Shown: positions 55,993-64,000 of the stretch, one piece after another
Position numbering within the stretch: the first letter of the stretch is position 1
Layout: each line of letters starts with the position of its first letter
Made by a program: the position numbers and the translations under genes
The notes under the pieces: model-generated
What the model saw: the letters and a program-made list of their open reading frames with translations, nothing else
What the model was told of the DNA's origin: nothing
Database searches by the model: none
Source: Hyphomicrobiales bacterium
GTDB lineage: Bacteria > Pseudomonadota > Alphaproteobacteria > Rhizobiales > Rhizobiaceae
Assembly (NCBI GenBank): GCA_900472785.1
Contig: UCJH01000028.1
Span: 169,031 to 233,030 of the forward strand
DNA: 64,000 nucleotides
Direction of reading: 5' to 3'

Positions 55993-56292
55993 ATGAAACC
56001 CGATATGTTCAAACTGCCTGTTTCCATTCTAATTGGCCTCGGCTTTCCGGCGGAGGTTCGCGGCGTGATGGACGCCTACCGGCATCTCGGCGAATGGCCG
56101 GCTTCACAGAGGGATGGCGCGCACTCAGTCGCGCTCAAGGCATGCAGTGCCGCGCTGCGCGGTGAGATCGAAGCCGAAACCGCGCGCGGTCTGTTTGCCG
56201 CTTTTGCCGAGAAACACGACCTGCTGGCGCCGGAAATCAACGGGATCGTCGCGTCGCGCTTGCGGCGTGACAAAGATCCGCATGTGCTGTGA
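55993..56292 (+). CDS. DUF982 domain protein
   Basis: This 99-residue protein (FKLPVSILIGLGFPAEVRGV, DAYRHLGEWPASQRDGAHSV, AALRGEIEAETARGLFAAFA) matches DUF982, a family largely restricted to Rhizobiales and of unknown function. The ATG at 55993 follows AAGGAGAGAG; the upstream frame extension reads through the Hsp20 stop region and is excluded. It lies 67 bp behind hsp20 and 9 bp before the next small gene. Confidence 0.82.
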   Translation: MKPDMFKLPVSILIGLGFPAEVRGVMDAYRHLGEWPASQRDGAHSVALKACSAALRGEIEAETARGLFAAFAEKHDLLAPEINGIVASRLRRDKDPHVL

Positions 56293-56301
56293 GGCGATCC
56301 T

Positions 56302-56577
56302 ATGATGCACGATATGCTTCAGCAGGCCGCCAACAATGCGATGGCGATGGGACCAACGGTTCTGGCTCAGGGCATGAACCTCAAGCGGCCAACCGATGTG
56401 GTGAGAGCGCCGGCTCTTTCCGTCGATGACAAGCGCGCGATCCTGGCGGCCTGGGCGTCGGACTTTTACGCCGTCGATTCCAAGCCCGCGCTCCGTCAAC
56501 TGCCGGGAACAGAGCCCGTTTCAATCGATAAAGTGCAGTCTGCCCTCAAAGAACTCGATCGGCGCTATGGTTTCTGA
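56302..56577 (+). CDS. Hypothetical protein (91 aa)
   Basis: The protein starts MMHDMLQQAANNAMAMGPTV; its C-terminal half (LSVDDKRAILAAWASDFYAV, DKVQSALKELDRRYGF) looks helical and ordered. GAGG precedes the ATG, and the gene follows the DUF982 gene by 9 bp, so they are co-transcribed. It converges with ligD 12 bp away. No family recognised with certainty. Confidence 0.7.
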   Translation: MMHDMLQQAANNAMAMGPTVLAQGMNLKRPTDVVRAPALSVDDKRAILAAWASDFYAVDSKPALRQLPGTEPVSIDKVQSALKELDRRYGF

Positions 56578-56589
56578 GGGATTGCGCGT

Positions 56590-59253
56590 TCAGGCGGCCT
56601 GCTTCATCGATTTGGCGAGCCGCTTGATCGCCTGTTCGAGCGACCGCTGTCCGTCGCAATAATCCTGCCAGGCGCTCGTCTTCTCAAGAAGAGCCGGCAC
56701 GGTGCGGATGGTAAACCGCTTGGGATCGAGATCCGTCTTAACTTGGGCCCAGGTCAGCGGCATCGATACGGTGGCACCGGGACGGGAGCGCGGAGATAAA
56801 GGCGCAACAGCGGTCGCCATGCGATCATTGCGCAGATAGTCTAGGAAGATGCGGCCGTTGCGCTGGTTCTTCGCCATCTTGATCAGGTAGAGCTCCGGGT
56901 TCTCGCGCGCCATCTGCAGGCAGACATCGTGAGCAAAACCCTTCGCTTCCGGCCATGCCAGTTTCTTTCCCTTGGCCACCGCAAGCGGCGTGACGACATG
57001 CAGCCCTTTGCCGCCTGTGGTCTTGCAGAAACTGACAAGGCCGAGTTCCTCCAGCCGATCACGCATCTCGCGGGCTGCTTCAACGACGGTGGAGAAGGGG
57101 ACGTCTGGACCCGGATCGAGGTCGAACACCAGGCGACCCGGGACTTCTGGCTGGCCTGGCTCGCAATTCCAGGGATGCAGCTCGACGCCGCCGATCTGGG
57201 CGATTGCCGCAAGTCCCTCGACGCGATCAATCTGCAGGTAGGGTTTCTTGTCGCCGAACACCTGCACCAGTTCCAGCAGGTTCGACGTTCCCGGCATCGC
57301 ATGCCGCTGGAAGAACTGCTCGCCGCCAATACCGTCGGGGATTCGGATGATCGAACACGGCCGGCCCTTGATGTGATCGATGAGCCAGGGTCCGACAACC
57401 TCATGATATTGCGCGAGTTCGACCTTGGTCACCGGCTTGTTGTCGCCGGCGTCGGGCCATAGCGGTTTCTCGGGATTGGAGATCAGCACGCCCATGACAT
57501 TAGCCTTGCCGCCCTTGCGGAAAGACTTCGCCGGCATTGGCTTTTTGGCCTCTGCCTCTGGATCAGGCACATCGGCTTCTGCGGGAGCGGAAGGCTTCTC
57601 GGCGACGACTTCGCCGGCCGGCTTATCCTCGCGCAAGCCCTTGAACGCCGCCTGGCGAACAAGCCCATCGGCAGTCCAGCCAGCGAACTCGATTTCCGCC
57701 ACCAGTTCTGGCTTCACCCACACGACGTTGGGATCCTTCTTCGGCGCCCCAATACCTGTGAACGGTGACTTGGCCGTTTCCAGCGCGCGCAGCTTGGGTA
57801 ACAGGACATCGACCTTGCCGGCGCCGTAGCCCGTGCGGACACGGCCGACATAAACGAAATGGCTGCCGCGGTTGACGCCGACCAGCAGCGAGCGGAACTT
57901 GCCGTTGGTCGTGGCATAGGCGCCGATGACGACCTCGTGGCCGGCCCGGCATTTGGACTTGGCCCAGGTCTCAGTGCGGCCGGATTGATAGGGCGCATCA
58001 CCTTGCTTGGAAACGATGCCTTCGAGCGAAAGCCGGCAGGCAGACTTCAAAACCGCATCGCCGCCGGTTTCGAAATGCTCGACGAAACGCAGGCGTGGAT
58101 CCTCGCCCGCGTCTTCAAGCAGCTTCTGCAGACGATCCTTGCGTTCAGTCAGCGGCAACTCCCGAAGATCCTCATCGCCCTCGAACAGCAGGTCGAACGC
58201 GAAATACACGAGCGCATTGGTCTTTCCTTCCGAAAGCGCCGCCTGCAGCGCGGCGAAGTCTGGCGCGCCGTGTTCATCGAGCGCGCAGATTTCGCCGTCG
58301 ATGATCGCATCGGGTAGGGCGTAACCAGATTCCGCTATCGCCGGATATTTTGCTGTCCAGTCGAGACCCTTGCGGGTCTTCAGCGTCACTTCGCCATTCT
58401 CGATGCGCATCTGGATGCGGTAACCGTCGAACTTGATCTCGTGGATCCAGCCGTCCGCCGAGGGTGGACGGTCGCGCGTTTCGCAGAGTTGCGGCGCGAT
58501 GAAGTCGGGCATCGCGGACTTTACCGCCGTTGTTTGCGTCGGCTTCGTCCTGGTTTTTGTTTCCGCTTTGCGTTCTTCGGCGGCAAGGCCGTGGTTGCTG
58601 TCCCAGACCGCATCCGCCTGAACGTCGCCACTCTCAATCATGAACGGTTTCGGCTTCTTGCCCTTGCCGGCGGCGATAGCTTCCATCGTCCGCCCCGAGG
58701 CGACAGAGGTTGCGTTCTCTTCCAAAACGGCCGCGCCGTTCTTCTCGACGGAGAAATCGTCGTGATGCTTGATCAATAGCCAGTTGGTGCGCTTGCCGCC
58801 GTCACGGTCGTTGCGCATCCGCACCAACACGTAGCTGCCGTGCAGCCGCTCGCCCTCAAGCGTGAACTTGAAATCACCCTTGGCAAGCGCCTGTTCTGGC
58901 GTCCGATTGCCTTCCGGATCCCAATAGCCGCGGTCCCAGAGCATGACCGTGCCGCCGCCATATTGGCCTTTCGGGATCGTGCCTTCGAAATCGCCATAGT
59001 CGAGCGGGTGATCCTCGACCTCGACGGCAAGACGCTTGTCGTGCGGATCGAGCGACGGGCCTTTTGTGACAGCCCAGGACTTGAAGACACCGTCGAGTTC
59101 GAGCCGCAGGTCGTAATGCAATCGCGTGGCGTCATGCTTCTGGATGACGAAGCGCCGGCGGTTCGACGTTTTCAACGTCGCCTGGCCGCTCGGCTCCTGC
59201 GTTTTCTGGAAGTCGCGTTTCTGCTTGTAAGTCGAGAGCTTGTCGCTGGCCAT
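56590..59253 (-). CDS. ligD: Multifunctional non-homologous end-joining enzyme LigD
   Basis: This 887-residue protein has three domains: 3'-phosphoesterase (about 1-190: [39 protein letters not shown]), ATP-dependent ligase (about 230-545: [15 protein letters not shown] with the catalytic Lys, [13 protein letters not shown]) and a primase-like polymerase (about 590-885: [17 protein letters not shown] with the catalytic aspartates). The order PE-LIG-POL is that of Pseudomonas and rhizobial LigD. With Ku it processes and joins double-strand breaks. It converges with the hsp20-DUF982 unit. Confidence 0.97.
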   Translation of the reverse strand: MASDKLSTYKQKRDFQKTQEPSGQATLKTSNRRRFVIQKHDATRLHYDLRLELDGVFKSWAVTKGPSLDPHDKRLAVEVEDHPLDYGDFEGTIPKGQYGGGTVMLWDRGYWDPEGNRTPEQALAKGDFKFTLEGERLHGSYVLVRMRNDRDGGKRTNWLLIKHHDDFSVEKNGAAVLEENATSVASGRTMEAIAAGKGKKPKPFMIESGDVQADAVWDSNHGLAAEERKAETKTRTKPTQTTAVKSAMPDFIAPQLCETRDRPPSADGWIHEIKFDGYRIQMRIENGEVTLKTRKGLDWTAKYPAIAESGYALPDAIIDGEICALDEHGAPDFAALQAALSEGKTNALVYFAFDLLFEGDEDLRELPLTERKDRLQKLLEDAGEDPRLRFVEHFETGGDAVLKSACRLSLEGIVSKQGDAPYQSGRTETWAKSKCRAGHEVVIGAYATTNGKFRSLLVGVNRGSHFVYVGRVRTGYGAGKVDVLLPKLRALETAKSPFTGIGAPKKDPNVVWVKPELVAEIEFAGWTADGLVRQAAFKGLREDKPAGEVVAEKPSAPAEADVPDPEAEAKKPMPAKSFRKGGKANVMGVLISNPEKPLWPDAGDNKPVTKVELAQYHEVVGPWLIDHIKGRPCSIIRIPDGIGGEQFFQRHAMPGTSNLLELVQVFGDKKPYLQIDRVEGLAAIAQIGGVELHPWNCEPGQPEVPGRLVFDLDPGPDVPFSTVVEAAREMRDRLEELGLVSFCKTTGGKGLHVVTPLAVAKGKKLAWPEAKGFAHDVCLQMARENPELYLIKMAKNQRNGRIFLDYLRNDRMATAVAPLSPRSRPGATVSMPLTWAQVKTDLDPKRFTIRTVPALLEKTSAWQDYCDGQRSLEQAIKRLAKSMKQAA

Positions 59254-59495
59254 CGCGGTCCCCGGTACACTTCCGCCATCCGCGTCGAATGACGACGGAG
59301 CTGAGGCGCGGGCCGGACAGGTGGGACGCTCGACTGCCGTTTCGTTGGCCGCAAGGAGAAACCGGAAAAATCCTCGCGTTCGTCATCCCTGGCACGTCCG
59401 GTTGACACGGCACGCGACCTCGGAACTGAGAAGCATCCAGCCCGTATTTTGTTCCAACTCAGCCTGTTGAGATGTGGTGAGAAACAGAAAGCGGG

Positions 59496-60086
59496 TCAGC
59501 CGACCTGCTCGACATTGAGGGTGCCGGCGGGAAGTGGCCTGATCAGAGATTTCGCCGAGACAGATGGATCGAGCCAGTCCGCCCAGGCGTCTTGCTCGAG
59601 GATGACGATCTGCCGGTCGTGATAGGGCGCGATGTCCGGTCCAGGCTCCATCGTCAGCATGGTGAAGGCTTGCCCGACGTCACCCGTCTCGCGCCAGATG
59701 CCGGCGATGCAGAAGATCGGTTCGTCCTTTTTGGTGAACAACCACTTGTCCTTGCGCTTTTTCCCTTTTTCCGTTGGATCGGTGAATTCGTAGAAGCCAT
59801 CGGCAACGATAAGGCACCGATTGGAGTTGAACTCGCGCCCGTCCGATCGGAAATTATAGACCGGCCGCTTGTTCTGGCCAGGCCAGCTCCATCGCCGCTG
59901 GACGAGGTCCGCCTCGCCGCGCGATCCCTCGATCCCCCGGATGATCGGCGCCATATCGGTGATCTTGATGTCCTCGCGCGCTTCAACGTTCGGTGCACCT
60001 TCACCAAAGCGGATCTTGATCTTGAGATGGGCGAAATCCTCGACGATTGAGGCTACGTCCACCATCAGCCGATAATCATTGCACAT
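59496..60086 (-). CDS. SRAP protein (YedK/HMCES family), catalytic form
   Basis: This 196-residue protein begins MCNDYR, with the Cys2 that forms a covalent thiazolidine link to abasic sites in single-stranded DNA. NRCLIVADGFYEF carries the active-site Glu and APYHDRQIVIL the His. It should shield abasic sites at stalled forks. It is divergent from a second SRAP gene at 60139, with a LexA box between, so both are likely SOS genes. Confidence 0.93.
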   Translation of the reverse strand: MCNDYRLMVDVASIVEDFAHLKIKIRFGEGAPNVEAREDIKITDMAPIIRGIEGSRGEADLVQRRWSWPGQNKRPVYNFRSDGREFNSNRCLIVADGFYEFTDPTEKGKKRKDKWLFTKKDEPIFCIAGIWRETGDVGQAFTMLTMEPGPDIAPYHDRQIVILEQDAWADWLDPSVSAKSLIRPLPAGTLNVEQVG

Positions 60087-60118
60087 GTCTTCCTCGCCAT
60101 TCTTGTTGTCTCACTGGG

Positions 60119-60133
60119 GTTCTTGCTATGTTC
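60119..60133. promoter_or_regulatory. LexA (SOS) box
   Basis: GTTC-N7-GTTC, the direct-repeat LexA operator of alphaproteobacteria, lies between the divergent SRAP genes. It ends six bases before the start codon of the plus-strand gene and is 33 bases from the minus-strand start. Confidence 0.75.
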
Positions 60134-60138
60134 TACAT

Positions 60139-60648
60139 ATGACGAACGCGAAAGTTTTCCAATCCGACGCCCCGTTCGACGAGCGCCGCGTCATCATACG
60201 GCGCCGTGAAGGCGATGTGGAGATAGTGGAGCTGCCCTGGGGCCTGCGTCCCCTCGATGGCGGTCCGCGGCCGGTCAACGTCGTCCGCTCCGAAGGACGG
60301 AGGTTTCCGACAAATCGGTGCCTCGTGCCGGCATCCGAGTTTCGTCATCGTAGCGGCGCTAAGAATTTCAGGTTCTCACTGGCGAACGGCGACTGGTTCT
60401 ATTTCGCAGGAATCTGGCGGCAGGCGTCGAATGGCTGGCCGGAAGCCTATGCCATCCTCACTATCGAGGCGAATGCCGACATTGCGCCCTATCATGACCG
60501 GCAGATGGCAGTCCTGACGCGCCACCAACGGATGGACTGGCTCGACGGGATTATGCCGGAAGAGGAAATCCTACGGCCACTTCCCGCCAGGACCTTCCGC
60601 GTCAGCCCTCTTTCGAACGCTTCTTTCCAGCCTCGGCTGGCAGTCTAA
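60139..60648 (+). CDS. SRAP-like paralogue lacking the catalytic cysteine
   Basis: This 169-residue protein starts MTNAKVFQSD and enters the SRAP fold late, at the RRREGDVEIVELPWGLRP strand; a longer frame from 60079 exists but would span the LexA box. It retains RFPTNRCLVPASEF and ADIAPYHDRQM (His), but there is no Cys at position 2 and the Glu of the DGFYE motif is replaced (ASEFRH). It cannot make the usual DNA-protein crosslink. It may bind DNA non-covalently or modulate the partner; this is inference. Its stop overlaps that of dinB by four bases. Confidence 0.85.
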   Translation: MTNAKVFQSDAPFDERRVIIRRREGDVEIVELPWGLRPLDGGPRPVNVVRSEGRRFPTNRCLVPASEFRHRSGAKNFRFSLANGDWFYFAGIWRQASNGWPEAYAILTIEANADIAPYHDRQMAVLTRHQRMDWLDGIMPEEEILRPLPARTFRVSPLSNASFQPRLAV

Positions 60649-61760
60649 AGGGCGAGCCGCAGCTGCGGCGTCGTTTCAGGCCTGCGTTCCTCCAGAGAGG
60701 ACAGCGACACGCCAAGCAGGCGTATACCCTTGGGCGCCGGGAAAATCGGTCCAAGAAGCATATCGACGACCCCCTCCAGATCGCCGATCGCCGCTAGAGG
60801 TGCCGGTAGCGTCTTGCTGCGGGTGATCTGGGTGAAGTCGGCATATTTGACCTTGAGCGTCACCGTCTTGGCGCCGATCCCATTGGCTTCGCAGTAACCC
60901 CAGACCTTTTCGATCAGCGGCTGAAGGCCTTCGCGGGCCGGCTCAAGGGCATGGATATCCTGCGAGAACGTATCCTCCGCACCGACGGACTTTCGCACCC
61001 GGTCCGGTTTGACCTGCCTGATGTCGATCCCCCGTGCAATGTCGAAAAAGTAGGGTCCGGACTTGCCAAAATGCCGGATGAGGAAATCCAGCTCTTTCAT
61101 CTTCAGATCGGCGCCGGTCTCGATGCCCAGCCGATGCATTTTCTCGGCCGTCGCCGGACCGACACCATGGAATTTCTTGACTGGCAGCTGCTCGACGAAG
61201 CGGGCTCCGTTCTTCGGTGTGATCAGGAACTGTCCATTCGGCTTGTTCTGCCCGGAGGCCATCTTGGCGAGGAACTTGTTGTAGGAGATGCCGGCGGAGG
61301 CCGTGAGGCCAGTGGTCGCGCGGATCTTCGCCCTGATCTCCTCGGCAATCTCGGTAGCGATCGTCATGCCTTTCAGGTTTTCGGTGACGTCGAGATAGGC
61401 TTCGTCGAGCGACAGCGGCTCGATCATCGGCGTGTATTCGGCGAAGATCGCCCGGATCTGCAGCGAGACCGCCTTGTAGACGTTGAAGCGCGGCCTGACG
61501 AAGATCAGGTCGGGGCATTTTCGCTGGGCGGTGACCGACGGCATGGCGGAGAAGACGCCGAAGGCTCGGGCCTCATAGCTGGCGGCGGCAACGACGCCGC
61601 GGGCTGCGGGACTGCCGACAGCGACCGGCCGTCCTCGAAGCTCCGGATTGTCGCGTTGCTCGACCGACGCGTAAAACGCATCCATATCGCAATGAATGAT
61701 TTTGCGGATGGCGCCGTGAGCGTCAGGTTCTATGGGACGATCGTTTGCCTCATCTGCCAC
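60645..61760 (-). CDS. dinB: DNA polymerase IV (DinB), Y-family
   Basis: This 371-residue translesion polymerase has IIHCDMDAFYASVEQRDNPE and SLDEAYLDVT with the catalytic Asp/Asp-Glu triad, the helix-hairpin-helix VKKFHGVGPATAEKMHRLGI, and the little-finger domain. The C-terminal clamp-binding tail (LRLAL) is present. It extends DNA past lesions with low fidelity. It follows the helicase gene by 9 bp in one unit. Confidence 0.96.
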   Translation of the reverse strand: MADEANDRPIEPDAHGAIRKIIHCDMDAFYASVEQRDNPELRGRPVAVGSPAARGVVAAASYEARAFGVFSAMPSVTAQRKCPDLIFVRPRFNVYKAVSLQIRAIFAEYTPMIEPLSLDEAYLDVTENLKGMTIATEIAEEIRAKIRATTGLTASAGISYNKFLAKMASGQNKPNGQFLITPKNGARFVEQLPVKKFHGVGPATAEKMHRLGIETGADLKMKELDFLIRHFGKSGPYFFDIARGIDIRQVKPDRVRKSVGAEDTFSQDIHALEPAREGLQPLIEKVWGYCEANGIGAKTVTLKVKYADFTQITRSKTLPAPLAAIGDLEGVVDMLLGPIFPAPKGIRLLGVSLSSLEERRPETTPQLRLAL

Positions 61761-61769
61761 ATCAAGTCC

Positions 61770-63829
61770 TCACCGCCACATGCCGCGCATCCTGGCGCCG
61801 ACATCTAAACGGATCTGGCGCGCACTGCGCTCGGAAGCCGAAGCGCTTACCTGGGGCCATGTCGTCGCTTCAAAAAACTGCAGCAGCGTTACGGGGATAA
61901 ACCGTGTTCGCGAGGCATAGACATGCCGGTCGCCCTGGACATGCTGGCCTCCAGTGAAGAAGCGCTGCGGCGTGATGAGCGTCAGGCTGTCCTTCGCCCG
62001 GGTCATGCCGACATAGAGCAGCCGGCGCTCCTCTTCGATCTCGGCCGTCGTGCCGACCCCGAGATCCGAGGGAATACAGCCGTCGACGACGTTGAGCATG
62101 AACACCGATCGCCATTCCTGGCCCTTGGCCGAATGGATCGTCGATAGGATCAGATAGTCCTCGTCCAGCAGCGGAACGCCGGCCTGGTCGCTTGTCGCAT
62201 CCGGCGGATCGAGCGTCAGTTCGGTCAGGAACCGCTCACGGCTCGGATATCCCGAGGCGATCTGTTCGAGCTGCAGGAGGTCGGCCTTCCTCGTTTCGGC
62301 ATCCTCGTGAATGCGGTCGAGATGCGGCTCATACCATTCGCGCGCCTGTGCGATTTCCGCAGGCCAGCCGGTTTCGGTCTTCCGCAGTCCCATCAGAACC
62401 TTCACAAACGCCGTCCAGTCGGGACCGGCTTTCGGCGGCGGCGGGATTTCCGCCAGCGCCACCAGCGGTTCGGGATCGGCAGCAATTGTGTCGAGGATCT
62501 TACCGGCTGTCGAGGGGCCGACACCCGGCAGCATCTGCAGAAGCCGGAAACCGGCGACGCGGTCGCGTGGGTTCTGGGCAAAGCGCAGCACAGCCAGCAT
62601 GTCTTTCACATGCGCGCTGTCGAGGAATTTCAGGCCGCCGAATTTGACGAAGGGGATGTTGCGGCGGGTCAACTCGACTTCCAACGGGCCGCTATGGCTC
62701 GATGAGCGGAACAGCACGACCTGCTGCTTGAGCGTCATGCCGACCTCGCGATTGGCAAGAACCTGCTCGACGATGTAGTTGGCCTGGTCCGCCTCGTCCT
62801 TGACGGTTACCAGCATCGGGCGCTGCTCGGACTGCCGATCGGTCCAGAGGTTCTTTGTGAAGCGTTCCCGGGCGAGGTCGATGACCCCATTGGCCGCCGC
62901 AAGGATTGTCTGCGTCGAGCGATAATTGCGGTCGAGCGTGATGATGTCGGCGGCCGGCGAGAATTCGTTTGGAAAGTCGAGGATGTTGCGCACGGTCGCC
63001 GCCCGAAACGAATAGATCGACTGTGCATCGTCGCCGACCACCGTCAGGCCGCGACCGCCCGGCTTCAGCGCCATCAGCACAGACGACTGAAGCTTGTTGG
63101 TGTCCTGATATTCATCGACGAGGATATGGTCGAAACGGCCGCCGACATCGTCGGCGATCTCGGGATCGGACACCATCTGCGCCCAGTAGAGCAACAGGTC
63201 GTCGTAATCGAGGACGTTTTGCGCCTGCTTGGCCTCGACATATCCGGCAAACAGTTCTTTCAGCTGCGCTTCCCAGCCGCTAACCCATGGATAGTTCGCC
63301 TTCAGCACCGCCGCTAAGGGCGCTTCCGAATTGACCACCCGTGAGTAGATCGAAAGACACGTGCCTTTGGTCGGAAACCGGCTTTCCGTTTTCGAGAAGC
63401 CGAGCTCGTGGCGCACGAGGTTCATCAGGTCCGCGGAATCTTCGCGGTCGTGGATGGTGAAGTCGACATTGAGGCCGATCTGCTCGGCATAGATCCGCAG
63501 CAGTCGGGCGCCGATCCCGTGGAATGTCCCGGACCAGGCTAGCGCGTCCGTCAGGATGCCGGAATTGGCGCCAAGCACCTGTTTGCAGATCCGCTCGACA
63601 CGGCGGGCCATTTCCGAGGCAGCACGACGGGAAAAGGTCATCAATAGAATGCGGCGCGGGTCGGCGCCGCTGACGATGAGGTGAGCCACACGATGGGCCA
63701 GTGTATTGGTCTTGCCGGACCCGGCGCCGGCGATGATCAAAAGCGGGCCGGCCAGCTTTCCCTCCGGTAGCGCAACGCCGTGCTCGACGGCCAGCCGCTG
63801 CTGAGCTCCTCCAGATAGGCAACGCTCAT
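61770..63829 (-). pseudogene. UvrD/Rep-type helicase gene with N-terminal frameshift
   Basis: From 63740 down the protein has all superfamily 1 motifs: GAGSGKTNTL (Walker A), ILVDEYQDTN, VVGDDAQSIYSFR, TLDRNYRSTQTI, STIHSAKGQEW and YVGMTRAKDSL. The natural start is the ATG at 63829 (MSVAYLEEL); near 63804 the frame must shift by one base to continue QQRLAVEHGVALPEGKLAGP into the Walker A. One C added to the run in GAGCTC repairs it. The protein would be about 686 residues. It is followed by dinB at 9 bp. It should unwind DNA in repair. Confidence 0.9.
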
Positions 63830-63872
63830 TCCGGTCTCATCTCCTGCGGACTCTTTTGACTTGTCTGGCTAC

Positions 63873-63890
63873 GCAGGAAATTTTTCCTGC
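63873..63890. repeat. 18-bp inverted repeat upstream of the helicase
   Basis: GCAGGAAA-TT-TTTCCTGC has perfect 8-bp arms around TT, 44 bases before the helicase start codon. It could be an operator or a short hairpin; no known consensus matches. The rest of 63830-64000 shows no gene. Confidence 0.4.
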
Positions 63891-64000
63891 CTGTGAATAA
63901 AAGCCCATCTATTTGATCTTGCTCATGGATTCTCAAGCACATCATGGTCGCCCAACTTTCTGCTGCGCCGAACGCCCAAAGCATCCGATTGACTCATTGC

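Noticed and set aside
60079-60138. N-terminal extension of the second SRAP gene
   Set aside because: It would place coding sequence over the LexA box and lacks a ribosome site; it also does not restore Cys2.

Overview
The window looks like a chromosomal or large-plasmid segment of a Rhizobiales alphaproteobacterium, most likely Rhizobium or Agrobacterium-like. The reasons are the high GC content, the Rhizobium-type small stress proteins, two consecutive ku genes with ligD, HWE-family histidine kinases, a Usg homologue, a GTTC-N7-GTTC SOS box, and many GGAAC-N16/17-(C)GTT promoters of the EcfG/RpoE2 general stress sigma factor. No rRNA, intact tRNA, insertion sequence, CRISPR array or replication gene was found. 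The genus call is inference.

Layout. Positions 1-4.2 kb hold a 5'-cut flavoprotein, a DUF1127-like peptide and a LysR/aldo-keto reductase pair. Positions 4.3-10.8 kb are a stress island: a YghA-like SDR, small stress proteins, YidB, a DUF892 ferritin-like protein and a membrane protein, three of the units behind EcfG-type promoters. The island also holds two decayed DUF2382 genes and one gene interrupted by UGA. Positions 10.9-18.9 kb encode a 2084-residue hybrid kinase with eleven 92-residue HAMP repeats (the fungal Nik1/Os-1 architecture), followed at once by a second hybrid kinase. Positions 19.5-34 kb are metabolic and export modules, each a LysR gene divergent from its targets. Two of them are parallel copies (LysR | MFS, enzyme, cyclophilin-like protein).

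Positions 34.3-37.5 kb carry groES-groEL with a CIRCE operator, and usg behind an EcfG-type promoter. Positions 37.8-45.5 kb are a signalling cluster: a KaiC-like double ATPase overlapping a hybrid kinase, a PAS-PAS hybrid kinase, a duplicated-unit membrane protein and a LOV blue-light HWE kinase. Positions 45.7-52.4 kb hold LysR/quinone reductase/monooxygenase, a P450/TetR pair with a double palindromic operator, a frameshifted HWE kinase, a HAD hydrolase and a 58-residue protein. Positions 52.5-63.9 kb are a DNA repair and heat-shock island: ku, ku, ligase, Hsp20 under a probable ROSE thermometer, ligD, two divergent SRAP genes flanking a LexA box, dinB and a UvrD-type helicase.

Taken together the window senses stress (osmotic-type HAMP kinase, light, PAS inputs), answers through the general stress sigma factor, and carries protein-folding and double-strand-break repair capacity. 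Six frame breaks in four genes all look like single-base losses in short homopolymers. They should be checked as sequencing errors before those genes are called dead.
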